DNA from: Fusobacterium necrophorum subsp. necrophorum
GTDB taxonomy: Bacteria; Fusobacteriota; Fusobacteriia; Fusobacteriales; Fusobacteriaceae
Assembly: GCF_004006635.1 (NCBI RefSeq)
Contig: NZ_CP034842.1
Span: forward strand, 1 to 64,000
Direction: 5' to 3'
Length of the DNA: 64,000 nucleotides
Part shown: piece after piece, positions 12,707-22,023 of the stretch
How the letters are laid out: each line of letters opens with the position of its first letter
Numbering within the stretch: the first letter of the stretch is position 1
Notes under the pieces: model-generated
Databases searched by the model: none
Seen by the model: only the letters and a program-made list of their open reading frames with translations
Told to the model about the DNA's origin: nothing
Made by a program: the position numbers and the translations under genes

Positions 12707-13189
12707 CTATTCCCTCCCCTTCGTGATAAGATTATACGCCCACCAAAGTAAAGTGGCTCCAGATGGTAATTGTGGGGTCAATCTCAGTTTTTTAATCCCA
12801 TAATACATAAAAATACCGGAAACAATGAGTTTACTATCCAACAAACCTTTACTTTTGTTATAAATAGAAAAATCAAGAGCCTCGAAAACATTTTGAAATA
12901 AAAGCTTTAACTTTCCAGGTTTTTTCCGAAAAGCCTCTTCTTCCAAATGTAACATTTTTAAAATCACCAAATACAAAAAGGAGGCTTCTATTTTCGTTTC
13001 TTGAAACAATACTAAAACAGAGCCAATTTTTTCATTGATTTTGACACTTTCCACTCCATCAATTTGCTTCAAATTCTTTAAAAATTCCGTTTCCAGCTCT
13101 ACATTTTGAATTAAAGCATCTGTTTGAACTCTCAATCTTCCCGAATGATAATGTTTCACTTCCATTACCCCATAAAAACTTGGCAACAT
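12707..13189 (-). CDS. HMA-like/R3-motif protein with C-terminal membrane region
   Basis: First gene of the operon, 160 residues. An HMA-like domain (about 8-85) carries H15SGR18LR20; then a linker and two hydrophobic segments (KLIVSGIFMYYGI and SGATLLWWAYNLI, about 118-155). Domain order resembles a miniature version of the ATPase N-terminal region. RBS AGGAG at 13193-13200 precedes the ATG. Its role is inferred from the cluster: a membrane protein accompanying a FezB-like pump. Confidence 0.72.
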   Translation of the reverse strand: MLPSFYGVMEVKHYHSGRLRVQTDALIQNVELETEFLKNLKQIDGVESVKINEKIGSVLVLFQETKIEASFLYLVILKMLHLEEEAFRKKPGKLKLLFQNVFEALDFSIYNKSKGLLDSKLIVSGIFMYYGIKKLRLTPQLPSGATLLWWAYNLITKGRE

Positions 13190-13207
13190 ATTTTTCTCCT
13201 TTTTTTA

Positions 13208-13235
13208 TTTTGATAAAAATATTTTGTTTTGATAA
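13208..13235. promoter_or_regulatory. Direct repeats upstream of the ferrosome-like operon
   Basis: TTTTGATAA occurs at 13208-13216 and 13227-13235, spaced 19 bases centre to centre, within 50 bases of the first start codon. The GATAA core recalls half of a Fur box, but a clean inverted Fur box is not visible. The surrounding 97 bases are AT-rich with no other clear signal. Confidence 0.4.
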
Positions 13236-13286
13236 TTTTATTTTAATTTTTAATATATTAAATTTTTATAAAAATATTTTATTACC

Positions 13287-13892
13287 CTATTTTATTCCTT
13301 TTTTGTGAAGAATGCAAGTATTTTTTCTTTTTTTCTTCCTTACTGAAAACCCAAAATTTCCAATGGATTTTTTCAAACTCGGAAAATATTCCCCATGAGA
13401 ATATGTCATTAAATTTGCCTGTTCAAAATGGATCTTATTTTCTTTGTCTATAAGACTCTCCTCTACCAAACAAGATAGAATTTCTGCCAAAAAAAGATGA
13501 TGTGTCCCCAAAGAAATAATTTCCGTTACCTTACATTCCAAAGCAACAGGACACTCCTCGATATAGGAGCTCGATACTTTCTCTCCTTGTTTTAAATGAA
13601 AGCCCATTTTCTTTATTTTATCTTCCTTTCTTCCACTTCGTACACCACAATAGTCTACTTCCTTAACCAAATTCTTACTCGGTAAATTTACTGTGAATTC
13701 CATACTTTCTTTGATATATTCATAAGAAAGTCTTTCTGGACGAATGGAAATAGACAGCATAGGGGGCTTTGTACAAACAGTCCCTATCCAAGCTACTGTA
13801 AATACATTTTCTTCTCCATTTTTATTCTTGGAAGTAACGAGAACAACCGGAACAGGATTTAACATAACACTAGGTTTGAAAATTTTTTTCAT
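13287..13892 (-). CDS. Flavin reductase-like FMN-binding protein
   Basis: 201-residue split-barrel flavin reductase family protein. The family start (MLNPVPVVLVTSKN, then NVFTVAWIGTVCTKPPMLSISIRP) and the central VNLPSKNLVKEVDYCGVRSGRKEDK are typical of the FMN-binding fold. Family members reduce flavin or use bound FMN for NAD(P)H-dependent reduction, including ferric reductases in archaea. It has an AAAGGA site before the ATG at 13892. It lies just upstream of the ferrosome-like operon on the same strand (97-bp gap), so a ferric-reductase role is an attractive but untested idea. Confidence 0.85.
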   Translation of the reverse strand: MKKIFKPSVMLNPVPVVLVTSKNKNGEENVFTVAWIGTVCTKPPMLSISIRPERLSYEYIKESMEFTVNLPSKNLVKEVDYCGVRSGRKEDKIKKMGFHLKQGEKVSSSYIEECPVALECKVTEIISLGTHHLFLAEILSCLVEESLIDKENKIHFEQANLMTYSHGEYFPSLKKSIGNFGFSVRKKKRKNTCILHKKGIK

Positions 13893-13936
13893 TTTCTTTT
13901 TCCTTTCATTCTTTTTAAAAATATTATACCATAAGA

Positions 13937-13973
13937 AAAAAAGACTTCCTACTGTTTTAGAAAAGTCTTTTTT
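13937..13973 (-). terminator. Terminator after NADH oxidase
   Basis: Stem AAAAAAGACTT (13937-13947) with AAGTCTTTTTT (13963-13973); on the minus strand the distal arm ends in a T-run. It lies 8 bases past the nox stop codon. Confidence 0.75.
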
Positions 13974-13981
13974 AAATGCTT

Positions 13982-15322
13982 TTATTTTGCAGATAAGGCT
14001 GCCATTGTAATATAGTTGTACGGTTTATTGAAATGCGGTAAGAAGAAAATATCCAATAATTTTAGTTTGTCAATAGTTACTTTCTCTTGGATTGCCAAAG
14101 AGAACATATGAATTGCCATAGAAATATCTTCTCTGGATGCTATTTGAGCCCCCAAAATAATTCGCGTATCTAAATTATAGACAATTCGAATGGTGACAGG
14201 GTGATTTTCTATTTCCATAAATTCCGGTCTTTGTAAGTCGGTATATGTTGTTTCTCCTGCCTTAATTCCCAATCGTTGTGCTTTCTCAAAAGTTAGTCCG
14301 GTAGAAACCATATTCAATCCATAGATAGAAATTCCGTTCGATCCCTGCACTCCAATTCCTTCCAAATAAGTTCCCGCAGCATTGTGAGCCGCTACAATTC
14401 CGGAACGTACAGCATTAGTCGCTAAAGCAATATAGTTCACATCATCAATGGTATTATCATAAACCGTTGCACAATCTCCAATTGCATAAACTCCCTCTTT
14501 ACTCGTCTTCTGTGTTTTATCCACTTTATAAGCTCCATTTCGGAAAGTTTCCAATTGATCTTTCGCAAGTACGGTATTAGGTCTGAAACCTACACATAAA
14601 ACTACCATGTCCGTTTTAAATTCTTCCTTATCCGTTACAACAGACTCCACTTTTCCATTCCCTTTGATTTCTTTTAGTAATTGATCATATCGAAGCTCAA
14701 TGCCATGATCTGCCAAATTTTTATCCATCATCTCTCGAAAGGTTCTATCATAATAAGTAGACAGACAATCTTCACAAAAGTCTACTAAACTTACTTCTTT
14801 TCCCCAACGTTTAAAAGCTTCCGCCAATTCTACTCCAATATATCCTGCTCCCACCACAGTTACATGTTTAATATCCTTATTGGCATTTAATTTTTCGATA
14901 ACTTCCTTCGCATTTTGATATAGTTTTACAAATTGTACATTCTCCAGTTCTGTTCCGGGTACCGGCAGCTGAATTGGTAAAGAACCTGTTGACAAGATTA
15001 ACTTATCATAGCTTTCTCGATATTCTTTTCCATCTTGAACTCCTTTGGCATATACAAACTTATTTTCAAAATCAATTTTGTATACTTCTGTTTCCATGTG
15101 AATCTTAGCCCCTTTTCCTTCTAAAATTTTCTTAGAAGAATAAAATAGTCCATCCCCGGAAGAAATTTGCCCACCGATCCATAAAGCCATTCCACAACCT
15201 AAAAAACTAATATTGGAATTTCGATCAAAAACAATCAATTCTTTATCCTTATAATTATCTAAAATCGTATTAATCGCTGCAGTTCCTGCATGATTCGCCC
15301 CCACTACTACAATTTTTTCCAA
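13982..15322 (-). CDS. nox: NADH oxidase, FAD-dependent (water-forming type)
   Basis: Reduces O2 to water with NADH, protecting an anaerobe and regenerating NAD+. The 446-residue protein has the N-terminal FAD dinucleotide fold ([13 protein letters not shown]), a redox-active cysteine in [10 protein letters not shown] (C43), the NAD-binding fold [16 protein letters not shown] (about 160-175) and YAIGDCATV near residue 280. The single Cys in this position is the signature of H2O-forming NADH oxidases and CoA-disulfide reductases; the two are hard to separate by sequence alone. The only plausible start is TTG at 15322, behind AAGGAGTG; no ATG fits. Confidence 0.9.
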   Translation of the reverse strand: MEKIVVVGANHAGTAAINTILDNYKDKELIVFDRNSNISFLGCGMALWIGGQISSGDGLFYSSKKILEGKGAKIHMETEVYKIDFENKFVYAKGVQDGKEYRESYDKLILSTGSLPIQLPVPGTELENVQFVKLYQNAKEVIEKLNANKDIKHVTVVGAGYIGVELAEAFKRWGKEVSLVDFCEDCLSTYYDRTFREMMDKNLADHGIELRYDQLLKEIKGNGKVESVVTDKEEFKTDMVVLCVGFRPNTVLAKDQLETFRNGAYKVDKTQKTSKEGVYAIGDCATVYDNTIDDVNYIALATNAVRSGIVAAHNAAGTYLEGIGVQGSNGISIYGLNMVSTGLTFEKAQRLGIKAGETTYTDLQRPEFMEIENHPVTIRIVYNLDTRIILGAQIASREDISMAIHMFSLAIQEKVTIDKLKLLDIFFLPHFNKPYNYITMAALSAK

Positions 15323-15473
15323 AATAATTCACTCCTTTTTTAACTAGACTTTTTTAATACACATTATCTATCATATCACATCCTTTAGCTTTCGTAAATA
15401 TTTTTTTATTTTTTTTATAAACTTTTATTTATTTTTATATTTCGGATATTTTGTTTTATTTTTTATATTTTTG

Positions 15474-15502
15474 TTGCATTTCATAATAAAATCTTGTATA
15501 CT
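15474..15502 (+). promoter_or_regulatory. Promoter of the cold-shock gene
   Basis: TTGCAT (15474-15479), 17-bp spacer, TATACT (15497-15502). Transcription would start near 15509, leaving an untranslated leader of about 130 bases before the start codon, as is usual for cspA-type genes. The rest of the 15323-15638 gap is AT-rich without other recognisable signals. Confidence 0.65.
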
Positions 15503-15638
15503 ATAATGGATAGTGATAGATATACTTGTTACTACTGAGGTTTAATATTTGATAAGTCTTTCAATTTGTAATTCTCTTCAATATTATCTTAAAGTTACAA
15601 TTTTATCATTCACCACATTATTTTTATGGAGGTTACAA

Positions 15639-15839
15639 ATGAAAGGTACTGTGAAATGGTTTAACAAAGAAAAAGGGTTTGGATTTATTACTGGAGAAGA
15701 CGGGAAAGATGTTTTTGCACACTTCTCTCAAATCCAAAAAGAAGGATTTAAAGAATTATTTGAAGGACAAGAAGTTACTTTTGATATTACAGAAGGACAA
15801 AAAGGACCTCAAGCGTCTAACATCATTATCGTAAAATAA
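15639..15839 (+). CDS. Cold-shock domain protein (CspA family)
   Basis: 66-residue single-stranded nucleic-acid-binding beta-barrel that acts as an RNA chaperone. RNP1 (KGFGFI) and RNP2 (DVFAHF) are intact and the protein starts MKGTVKWFN as in CspA/CspB. I start at 15639 because GGAGG lies at 15628-15632; the longer frame upstream is leader. A hairpin terminator follows. Confidence 0.96.
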   Translation: MKGTVKWFNKEKGFGFITGEDGKDVFAHFSQIQKEGFKELFEGQEVTFDITEGQKGPQASNIIIVK

Positions 15840-15857
15840 GTGAATGTTAATAATCCC

Positions 15858-15892
15858 GGCAACTTCTGGAAGAAGTTGCCTTTTTCTTTTTC
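15858..15892 (+). terminator. Terminator of the cold-shock gene
   Basis: Perfect 10-bp stem GGCAACTTCT / AGAAGTTGCC with GGA loop (15858-15880) followed by a T-rich run. Confidence 0.92.
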
Positions 15893-15923
15893 TCTATTTT
15901 AGTTTGAAGTAGGAGGATATTTC

Positions 15924-17231
15924 ATGAAAGCATTGACAAAAAAAATATTTCAATTCGCTATCCCTTCTATCACTTCTATGTGGATTTTTACTTTATATAC
16001 CATTGTAGACGGTATTTTTGTTGGAAAATATGTTGGTTCTCTTGCATTGGGAGCAACCAATTTAGCCATGCCCATTTTTAATCTTTCTTTTGGAATTGGA
16101 ATTATGATTGCTGTGGGAGCTTCTACTTTAATTTCTATTTCTTTTTCTCAAAAAAATATGAAACAAGGAAACTATTATTTTAATCTCGCAACTCTTCTTG
16201 CTTTTTTCCTGGGAACTTGTCTGAGTATTCTCTGTTTCTTTTTTCTAAGACCTCTTGTTCACCTCTTGGGGGCGAATCATTCTTTATTTCCTTATGTATC
16301 TGATTATATTCGTGTCATTCTATTTTTCTTTCCCTTTTATTTATGTGGCTATGGTTGGGAAATTTATATCAAAGTGGATGGTAATGCGACTTATCCTATG
16401 CTTTGCGTTCTATTGGGAGCTTTCATTAACATCGGTTTGGATTATGTCTTTTTAGCTCTTTTTCATACTGGTGTGCAGGGAGCAGCTTTGGCAACAGGGC
16501 TCGCTCAGATGATAACTAGCTTTGCCTTACTATTTTATATTATGAAATATTCCAAAACATTTAGAATTGAGAAATATCGTTTCAGAATAAGCTCCGTATT
16601 TTCTATTATAAAAACCGGTTTTTCTGAATTTTTCACAGAAATTTCTTCCGGAATTTTGATTTTAATTTTTAATCATTTCTTATTTTTTCACTTGGGAGAG
16701 AGGGGAGTGATCTCATTTAGTACAATCTCCTATTTGTCTTCTTTAGTCATTATGACTATGATTGGATTCGCTCAAGGAATTCAGCCTATTCTAAGTTTTT
16801 CTTATGGAAAAAAATCAAAATCTGAAATTCTGCATATTTTTGATGTTTCCATTTTTTCTATTATGAGTCTGGGAATTTTCTTTTTATTTTTGGCTTGTTT
16901 CTTTTCTAAAAATCTAGTAAAATACTTCTTATCAACGGAAACAGAAACTTTATTTGCTGCAATAGCTCTAAAAAAATATAGTCCCTCCTATCTTTTTATG
17001 GGACTGAACATTTTGTTCTCCGCTTTTTTCACAGCTTTGAAAAAAGCAAGATTTTCTTTGCTCATCACATTTTGTCGAGGTATTGTATTCCCGATTGTGG
17101 CTTTATTTTTATGTTCCCGAAGCTTAGGAAGGGAAAACCTTTGGTTTGCCGCTTTCTTTTCTGAAGCTATGACATTTTTGATCAGTTTTTATCTTTATCA
17201 AAGATATAAAAAGGAGTTACTCAATGATTAA
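15924..17231 (+). CDS. MATE-family multidrug/cation efflux protein
   Basis: Inner-membrane antiporter of the multidrug and toxin extrusion family, 435 residues with about 12 membrane segments. The start (FQFAIPSITSMWIFTLYTIVDGIFVG) and the GATNLAMP stretch match the family's first helices, and an internal half-repeat is seen around FFTEISSGILILIFNHFL. Substrate is unknown. RBS AGGAGG precedes 15924. It overlaps the HAD phosphatase gene by 8 bases, so the two are co-translated. Confidence 0.9.
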   Translation: MKALTKKIFQFAIPSITSMWIFTLYTIVDGIFVGKYVGSLALGATNLAMPIFNLSFGIGIMIAVGASTLISISFSQKNMKQGNYYFNLATLLAFFLGTCLSILCFFFLRPLVHLLGANHSLFPYVSDYIRVILFFFPFYLCGYGWEIYIKVDGNATYPMLCVLLGAFINIGLDYVFLALFHTGVQGAALATGLAQMITSFALLFYIMKYSKTFRIEKYRFRISSVFSIIKTGFSEFFTEISSGILILIFNHFLFFHLGERGVISFSTISYLSSLVIMTMIGFAQGIQPILSFSYGKKSKSEILHIFDVSIFSIMSLGIFFLFLACFFSKNLVKYFLSTETETLFAAIALKKYSPSYLFMGLNILFSAFFTALKKARFSLLITFCRGIVFPIVALFLCSRSLGRENLWFAAFFSEAMTFLISFYLYQRYKKELLND

Positions 17232-18009
17232 ACTAATTGCAAGTGATATGGATGGCACTCTACTCAATGAACAAGGAAAAATTCCTCTTCGCTTTTGGGA
17301 AATTGAAAAAAAATTAGTTCAAAACCATATTTTATTTTGTGCAGCCAGTGGACGCCAATATTCCAATCTGGAATTTTTGTTTTCTTCCATCAAAAATAAT
17401 ACTATTTTTATGGCAGAAAACGGGGCTCTCGTTATATTTCAAAATAAAATTTTATTTGAAAACCCCATGTCTAAAAAAGATTTGTTTGAATGGAGAAAAA
17501 TTGCCTCTTCCCTCGAAAATGTCATGTTGGTTTTCTGCGGAAAACAATCCGCTTATATTGAAAAAACAGACAATCAAGCATTTTTAACCGAAATAAGAAA
17601 ATATTATCATAAATTAGAAATGGTAAATTCTCTGGAAGAAATTCAGGAAAATATGTTAAAACTTGCAATTTGCGACTTAAACGGTTCAGAAAAAAATTCC
17701 TATCTACAATATAAAAAATTTGAGCATGAATATCAAGTTGTGGTTTCCGGAGGAATTTGGTTAGACATTATGAGTAAATCCACAAACAAAGGAGCTGCTC
17801 TGGAAAAAATAAAGGAATTTTTTCAAATTCAAGAAGATGAATTGCTCATTTTTGGAGATTACTTAAACGATTATGAAATGATGTCCTGTGGAAAATATAG
17901 TTTTGCTATGGAAAATGCTCATCCCAAATTAAAAGAAAAAGCAAATTACATCACAAAATCAAATAAAGAAGAAGGTGTTCTTGTTACGATAGAAAAGTTC
18001 ATAAAATAA
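17224..18009 (+). CDS. HAD-superfamily (Cof-type) phosphatase
   Basis: 261-residue haloacid dehalogenase-like hydrolase. Motif I is SDMDGTLLN (nucleophile D and acid/base D), motif II is CAASGRQ, the conserved K region is STNKGAALEKI and motif IV is FGDYLNDYEMM. These Cof/YbiV-type enzymes dephosphorylate sugar phosphates, nucleotides or pyridoxal phosphate; the substrate cannot be read from the sequence. Overlaps the MATE gene and ends before a terminator. Confidence 0.92.
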   Translation: MIKLIASDMDGTLLNEQGKIPLRFWEIEKKLVQNHILFCAASGRQYSNLEFLFSSIKNNTIFMAENGALVIFQNKILFENPMSKKDLFEWRKIASSLENVMLVFCGKQSAYIEKTDNQAFLTEIRKYYHKLEMVNSLEEIQENMLKLAICDLNGSEKNSYLQYKKFEHEYQVVVSGGIWLDIMSKSTNKGAALEKIKEFFQIQEDELLIFGDYLNDYEMMSCGKYSFAMENAHPKLKEKANYITKSNKEEGVLVTIEKFIK

Positions 18010-18017
18010 TTTTTTCT

Positions 18018-18040
18018 ATGCCCTTACGGGCATTTTTTTT
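18018..18040 (+). terminator. Terminator after the HAD phosphatase
   Basis: ATGCCC-TTAC-GGGCAT hairpin (18018-18033) followed by eight T. Confidence 0.9.
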
Positions 18041-18066
18041 ATTTTAAAAAAAATTGTAAAAAAAAC

Positions 18067-18118
18067 TTTACAACTGTCCATTTTTTTGATATACTTGTGA
18101 GAAATATTTAACAAGTAT
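18067..18118 (+). promoter_or_regulatory. liv operon promoter with overlapping inverted repeat
   Basis: TTTACA (18067-18072), 17-bp spacer, TATACT (18090-18095). A perfect inverted repeat ATACTTGT (18091-18098) / ACAAGTAT (18111-18118) overlaps the -10 and start site, the place for a repressor operator. A second perfect repeat GGTAT-TATC-ATACC follows at 18128-18141. Confidence 0.6.
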
Positions 18119-18174
18119 TATTTAAAAGGTATTATCATACCAAAAAATAGTACTACTTACAAGGAGGAAATGTT

Positions 18175-19323
18175 ATGAAAAAATGGTCTTACGGAGTGGT
18201 TGCAGCAGCATTATTGTTTACAGCATGTGGAGGAGAAAAAGTAGGAGGATCTCAGGGAGGAGAAGATACTATCAAATTAGGTGCCGCCGGTCCTTTAACA
18301 GGAGCTCTTGCTATTTATGGAGTTTCTGCAACAAATGGTACAAAATTAGCCATTGATGAAATCAACAAAAATGGCGGAATTTTAGGAAAACAAATTGAAC
18401 TAAATCTTTTAGACGAGAAAGGAGATACTACAGAAGCAGTAACTGCCTACAATAAGCTAATGGACTGGGGAATGGTTGCCTATATTGGAAATGTTACTTC
18501 AAAACCGTCTGTAGCAGTATCTGAATTGGCAGCTGCAGATGGAATTCCTATGATTACTCCATCTGGAACTCAATTCAGCATCACAGAAGCAGGAGATAAT
18601 ATTTTCCGTGTTTGCTTCACCGATCCATATCAAGGAGAAGTTTTAGCAAATCTGGCCTCTGAAAAACTACAAGCAAAAACAGCAGCTATCTTAATCAATA
18701 ACTCCAGCGATTATTCGGACGGAGTTGCCCAAGCTTTTATCAAAAAATCGCAAGAAACGGGAATTAAAATTGTTGCAACGGAAGGATATTCTGACGGGGA
18801 TAAAGATTTCAAAGCACAATTGACAAAATTACTTCCTTTGAATCCAGATGTCATTGTAGTTCCGGATTATTATGAACAAGATGCCTTAATTGCCTCACAA
18901 GCGAGAGAGATTGGTTTGAAATCTCAATTTATCGGTCCAGATGGTTGGGACGGTGTCATCAAAACTCTTGACAGTTCTTCTCATACTGTATTAGAAGGAG
19001 CTTTATTTACGAACCACTATGCAATTGATGACAGTAATGAAAAAGTACAACATTTTGTGACCGCTTATCGAGATCGCTATAAAGACGAACCTTCTGCTTT
19101 CTCCGCTTTGGCTTATGATGCTGTCTATATGTTAAAATCAGCGATGGAAACAGTGGGGTCTACAGACAAGGAAGCAGTTGCAAAAGCCTTAAGAGAAATT
19201 GACTTTAACGGTGTTACAGGACATTTGACTTTCGATGAACACAATAACCCTGTCAAAGCCGTTACCATTATTAAAATCGAAAATGGAGAGTATAAATTCG
19301 ATTCTACTTTAGAAGCAAAGTAA
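18175..19323 (+). CDS. livK: Branched-chain amino-acid ABC transporter, substrate-binding lipoprotein
   Basis: Captures leucine, isoleucine or valine outside the membrane and hands it to LivHM. The 382-residue protein has a lipoprotein signal with lipobox LFTAC (lipidated C18), then the periplasmic-binding fold type I typical of LivK (LGAAGPLTGALAIYG, NKNGGILGKQIELNLLDEKGD, AVLINN-like hinge regions). RBS AAGGAGG lies before 18175. It is the first gene of livKHMGF. Related binding proteins take other amino acids or amides, so the exact ligand is inferred. Confidence 0.92.
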   Translation: MKKWSYGVVAAALLFTACGGEKVGGSQGGEDTIKLGAAGPLTGALAIYGVSATNGTKLAIDEINKNGGILGKQIELNLLDEKGDTTEAVTAYNKLMDWGMVAYIGNVTSKPSVAVSELAAADGIPMITPSGTQFSITEAGDNIFRVCFTDPYQGEVLANLASEKLQAKTAAILINNSSDYSDGVAQAFIKKSQETGIKIVATEGYSDGDKDFKAQLTKLLPLNPDVIVVPDYYEQDALIASQAREIGLKSQFIGPDGWDGVIKTLDSSSHTVLEGALFTNHYAIDDSNEKVQHFVTAYRDRYKDEPSAFSALAYDAVYMLKSAMETVGSTDKEAVAKALREIDFNGVTGHLTFDEHNNPVKAVTIIKIENGEYKFDSTLEAK

Positions 19324-19348
19324 GATTTTTTTCAGGGGGACGAAATTT

Positions 19349-20233
19349 ATGGAATTTTTATTACAAATTATCAACGGACTGCAAATAGGTAGTATCTATG
19401 CTTTGGTATCTTTGGGCTATACCATGGTTTATGGAATTGCCCAACTCATCAATTTCGCGCATGGAGATATTATTATGGTTGGGGCTTATACTTCTCTTTT
19501 TAGTATTCCTATTTTTCAAAAAATGGGATTTCCAATTTGGGCAACCATCTTTCCAGCTATGATAATTTGTGCTCTATTGGGAATGTTAACAGAAAAAATA
19601 GCATATCGACCTTTACGAAATTCTCCCAGAATTTCCAATTTGATTACTGCAATCGGGGTCAGCTTATTTTTAGAAAATATCTTTATGAAGCTGTTTACAC
19701 CAAATACAAGAGCCTTTCCAAAGGTTTTTTCTCATACCTCGATACAAATATTTGGTGTTTCTTTCAATTACGGAAGCATGGTCACCATTCTATTAACTCT
19801 GGCTCTTTCCATAGGATTGCATTTCTTTATGAAAAATACAAAATATGGAAAAGCAATGTTGGCAACGAGTGAAGACTATGGAGCTGCCACTTTGGTTGGA
19901 ATCAATGTAAATCTTACCATTCAATTAACTTTTGCCATTGGAAGTGCTTTGGCTGCCATTGCTTCCGTACTCTATGTATCCGCTTATCCGCAGGTACAAC
20001 CTCTCATGGGATCCATGTTAGGAATTAAGGCCTTTATTGCAGCAGTACTCGGGGGAATTGGAATTCTTCCGGGAGCTGTGATTGGAGGATTTATTTTAGG
20101 AATTATTGAAAGCTTGACAAGAGCCTATTTATCTTCACAACTTGCAGATGCCTTTGTTTTTGGAATTTTAATTGTCGTTCTGCTGGTAAAACCTACTGGT
20201 ATCTTAGGAAAAAATAGTAAGGAGAAGGTGTAA
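19349..20233 (+). CDS. livH: Branched-chain amino-acid ABC transporter permease LivH
   Basis: 294-residue integral membrane subunit. It has the LivH start (INGLQIGSIYALVSLGYTMVYGIAQLINFAHGDI) and the EAA-like loop near AAVLGGIGILPGAVIGGFILG. About 8 membrane segments. Follows livK by 25 bases and precedes livM by 3 bases. Confidence 0.95.
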   Translation: MEFLLQIINGLQIGSIYALVSLGYTMVYGIAQLINFAHGDIIMVGAYTSLFSIPIFQKMGFPIWATIFPAMIICALLGMLTEKIAYRPLRNSPRISNLITAIGVSLFLENIFMKLFTPNTRAFPKVFSHTSIQIFGVSFNYGSMVTILLTLALSIGLHFFMKNTKYGKAMLATSEDYGAATLVGINVNLTIQLTFAIGSALAAIASVLYVSAYPQVQPLMGSMLGIKAFIAAVLGGIGILPGAVIGGFILGIIESLTRAYLSSQLADAFVFGILIVVLLVKPTGILGKNSKEKV

Positions 20234-20236
20234 AAT

Positions 20237-21208
20237 ATGGAAAAATCGAAAAAAATAAATTATATCATCAGCTTTCTTCTTTTATTTTTAGTCTATTTAA
20301 TGATGACTCTGCTGGTTCATTCTTCTATGTTTTCCAGATATCAAATCAGTGTCATCATCTTAATTTGTATCAATATTATCCTGGCAGTCAGTTTGAATAT
20401 TACTGTCGGATGTTTAGGGCAAATTACTATCGGACATGCAGGCTTTATGTCTGTTGGTGCTTATACAGCCGCTCTCTTTTCAAAATCAGCCTTAGTGGCA
20501 GGAGTTCCGGGCTTCCTAATTGCTCTTATCTTAGGAGGAATCGTGTCAGGTATCATAGGAGTGATTATTGGAATCCCAGCTCTCCGTTTGAATGGAGATT
20601 ATCTGGCTATCATCACGTTGGCTTTCGGAGAAATTATTCGTGTTTTCATTGAATATTTTGATTTTACCGGAGGAGCTCAAGGACTACGAGGAATCCCAAA
20701 ATTTAATAATTTCGATCTTATTTATTGGATTATGGTATTCTCTGTTATTCTTATGTTCTCTTTAATGACCAGTAGACATGGTAGAGCCATACTGGCAATT
20801 CGTGAAGATGAAATTGCAAGTTCAGCCTCCGGTATCAATACTACATACTATAAAACCTTTGCTTTCACTTTATCTGCTATCTTTGCAGGAATTGCAGGAG
20901 GAATCTATGCTCATAACTTAGGAGTATTGGGAGCAAAACAATTCGATTATAATTACTCTATCAATATTCTGGTTATGGTTGTCTTGGGGGGAATGGGTAG
21001 TTTTACAGGTTCCATTATCGCGGCCATTGTCCTTACTCTTCTTCCGGAAGTATTACGGGAATTTTCCGATTATAGAATGATAGCTTATGCTGTCATCTTA
21101 ATCTTCATGATGATCTTCAGACCAAAAGGACTTTTAGGTCGAGAAGAATTCCGATTGAGTGTTGCACTCATTTGGTGTAAAAATAAACTAAAAATGGGGA
21201 GGAAATAA
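20237..21208 (+). CDS. livM: Branched-chain amino-acid ABC transporter permease LivM
   Basis: 323-residue partner permease of LivH. The LivM signature [29 protein letters not shown] is present at residues about 50-80, and [15 protein letters not shown] near 255. Packed directly between livH and livG in the operon. Confidence 0.95.
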   Translation: MEKSKKINYIISFLLLFLVYLMMTLLVHSSMFSRYQISVIILICINIILAVSLNITVGCLGQITIGHAGFMSVGAYTAALFSKSALVAGVPGFLIALILGGIVSGIIGVIIGIPALRLNGDYLAIITLAFGEIIRVFIEYFDFTGGAQGLRGIPKFNNFDLIYWIMVFSVILMFSLMTSRHGRAILAIREDEIASSASGINTTYYKTFAFTLSAIFAGIAGGIYAHNLGVLGAKQFDYNYSINILVMVVLGGMGSFTGSIIAAIVLTLLPEVLREFSDYRMIAYAVILIFMMIFRPKGLLGREEFRLSVALIWCKNKLKMGRK

Positions 21209-21210
21209 GA

Positions 21211-22005
21211 ATGGAAACAACAAAGAAAACCGCTATTTTATCTGCCCATAATATTTCTATCCAATTCGGTGCTCTAAAAGCTGTTTCTGATTTTAATTTA
21301 GAAATATATCCCGGAGATTTGGTTGGTTTAATTGGTCCGAATGGTGCCGGAAAAACTACAATATTTAATGTCCTGACCGGTGTTTATTCCGCTACATCAG
21401 GAGAATATTATTTCAATGGAGCTCTCATTAAAAACTCCTCCACTGCAAAATTAGTCACGCAGGGTTTGGCAAGAACTTTTCAAAATATCCGTTTATTTAA
21501 ATACTTAAGTGTCTTGGACAATGTCATGGTCGCTCATAATTTTTCTATGAAATATGGAATTTTTTCAGGAATGTTACGATTGCCTTCCTATTGGAAAGAA
21601 GAAAAAGAAATACGTAAAAAATCAATGGAACTTTTAAAAATTTTCAATTTAGATAAATTTTCAAACCAAGCTGCCGGAAATTTACCCTATGGGGAGCAAA
21701 GAAAACTAGAAATTGCAAGAGCCATGGCAACCAATCCAAAATTACTATTACTGGATGAGCCTGCTGCCGGAATGAACCCGACAGAAACAGAAGAACTTAT
21801 GAAAACCATTCAGTTGATCCGAGATACTTTTGGCATTGCTATTCTTCTCATTGAGCATGATATGAAATTAGTTTTGGGAATTTGTGAAAAATTGGTAGTC
21901 TTGGATCATGGGTTTGTCATCGCAAGCGGAGAGCCTCAAGAAGTCATCAACAACCCTCAAGTAGTCACCGCCTATCTGGGACAATCCGAAACAGAAGAAG
22001 AATAG
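21211..22005 (+). CDS. livG: Branched-chain amino-acid ABC transporter ATPase LivG
   Basis: 264-residue ATP-binding subunit. Walker [10 protein letters not shown] (about 42-50), signature [16 protein letters not shown] (LivG-type variant of LSGGQ), Walker [14 protein letters not shown] and switch His in [10 protein letters not shown]. The AAGMNP text after Walker B is typical of LivG. Spaced 2 bases from livM. Confidence 0.95.
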   Translation: METTKKTAILSAHNISIQFGALKAVSDFNLEIYPGDLVGLIGPNGAGKTTIFNVLTGVYSATSGEYYFNGALIKNSSTAKLVTQGLARTFQNIRLFKYLSVLDNVMVAHNFSMKYGIFSGMLRLPSYWKEEKEIRKKSMELLKIFNLDKFSNQAAGNLPYGEQRKLEIARAMATNPKLLLLDEPAAGMNPTETEELMKTIQLIRDTFGIAILLIEHDMKLVLGICEKLVVLDHGFVIASGEPQEVINNPQVVTAYLGQSETEEE

Positions 22006-22023
22006 TCAAAAGAGGAGGAGAGT

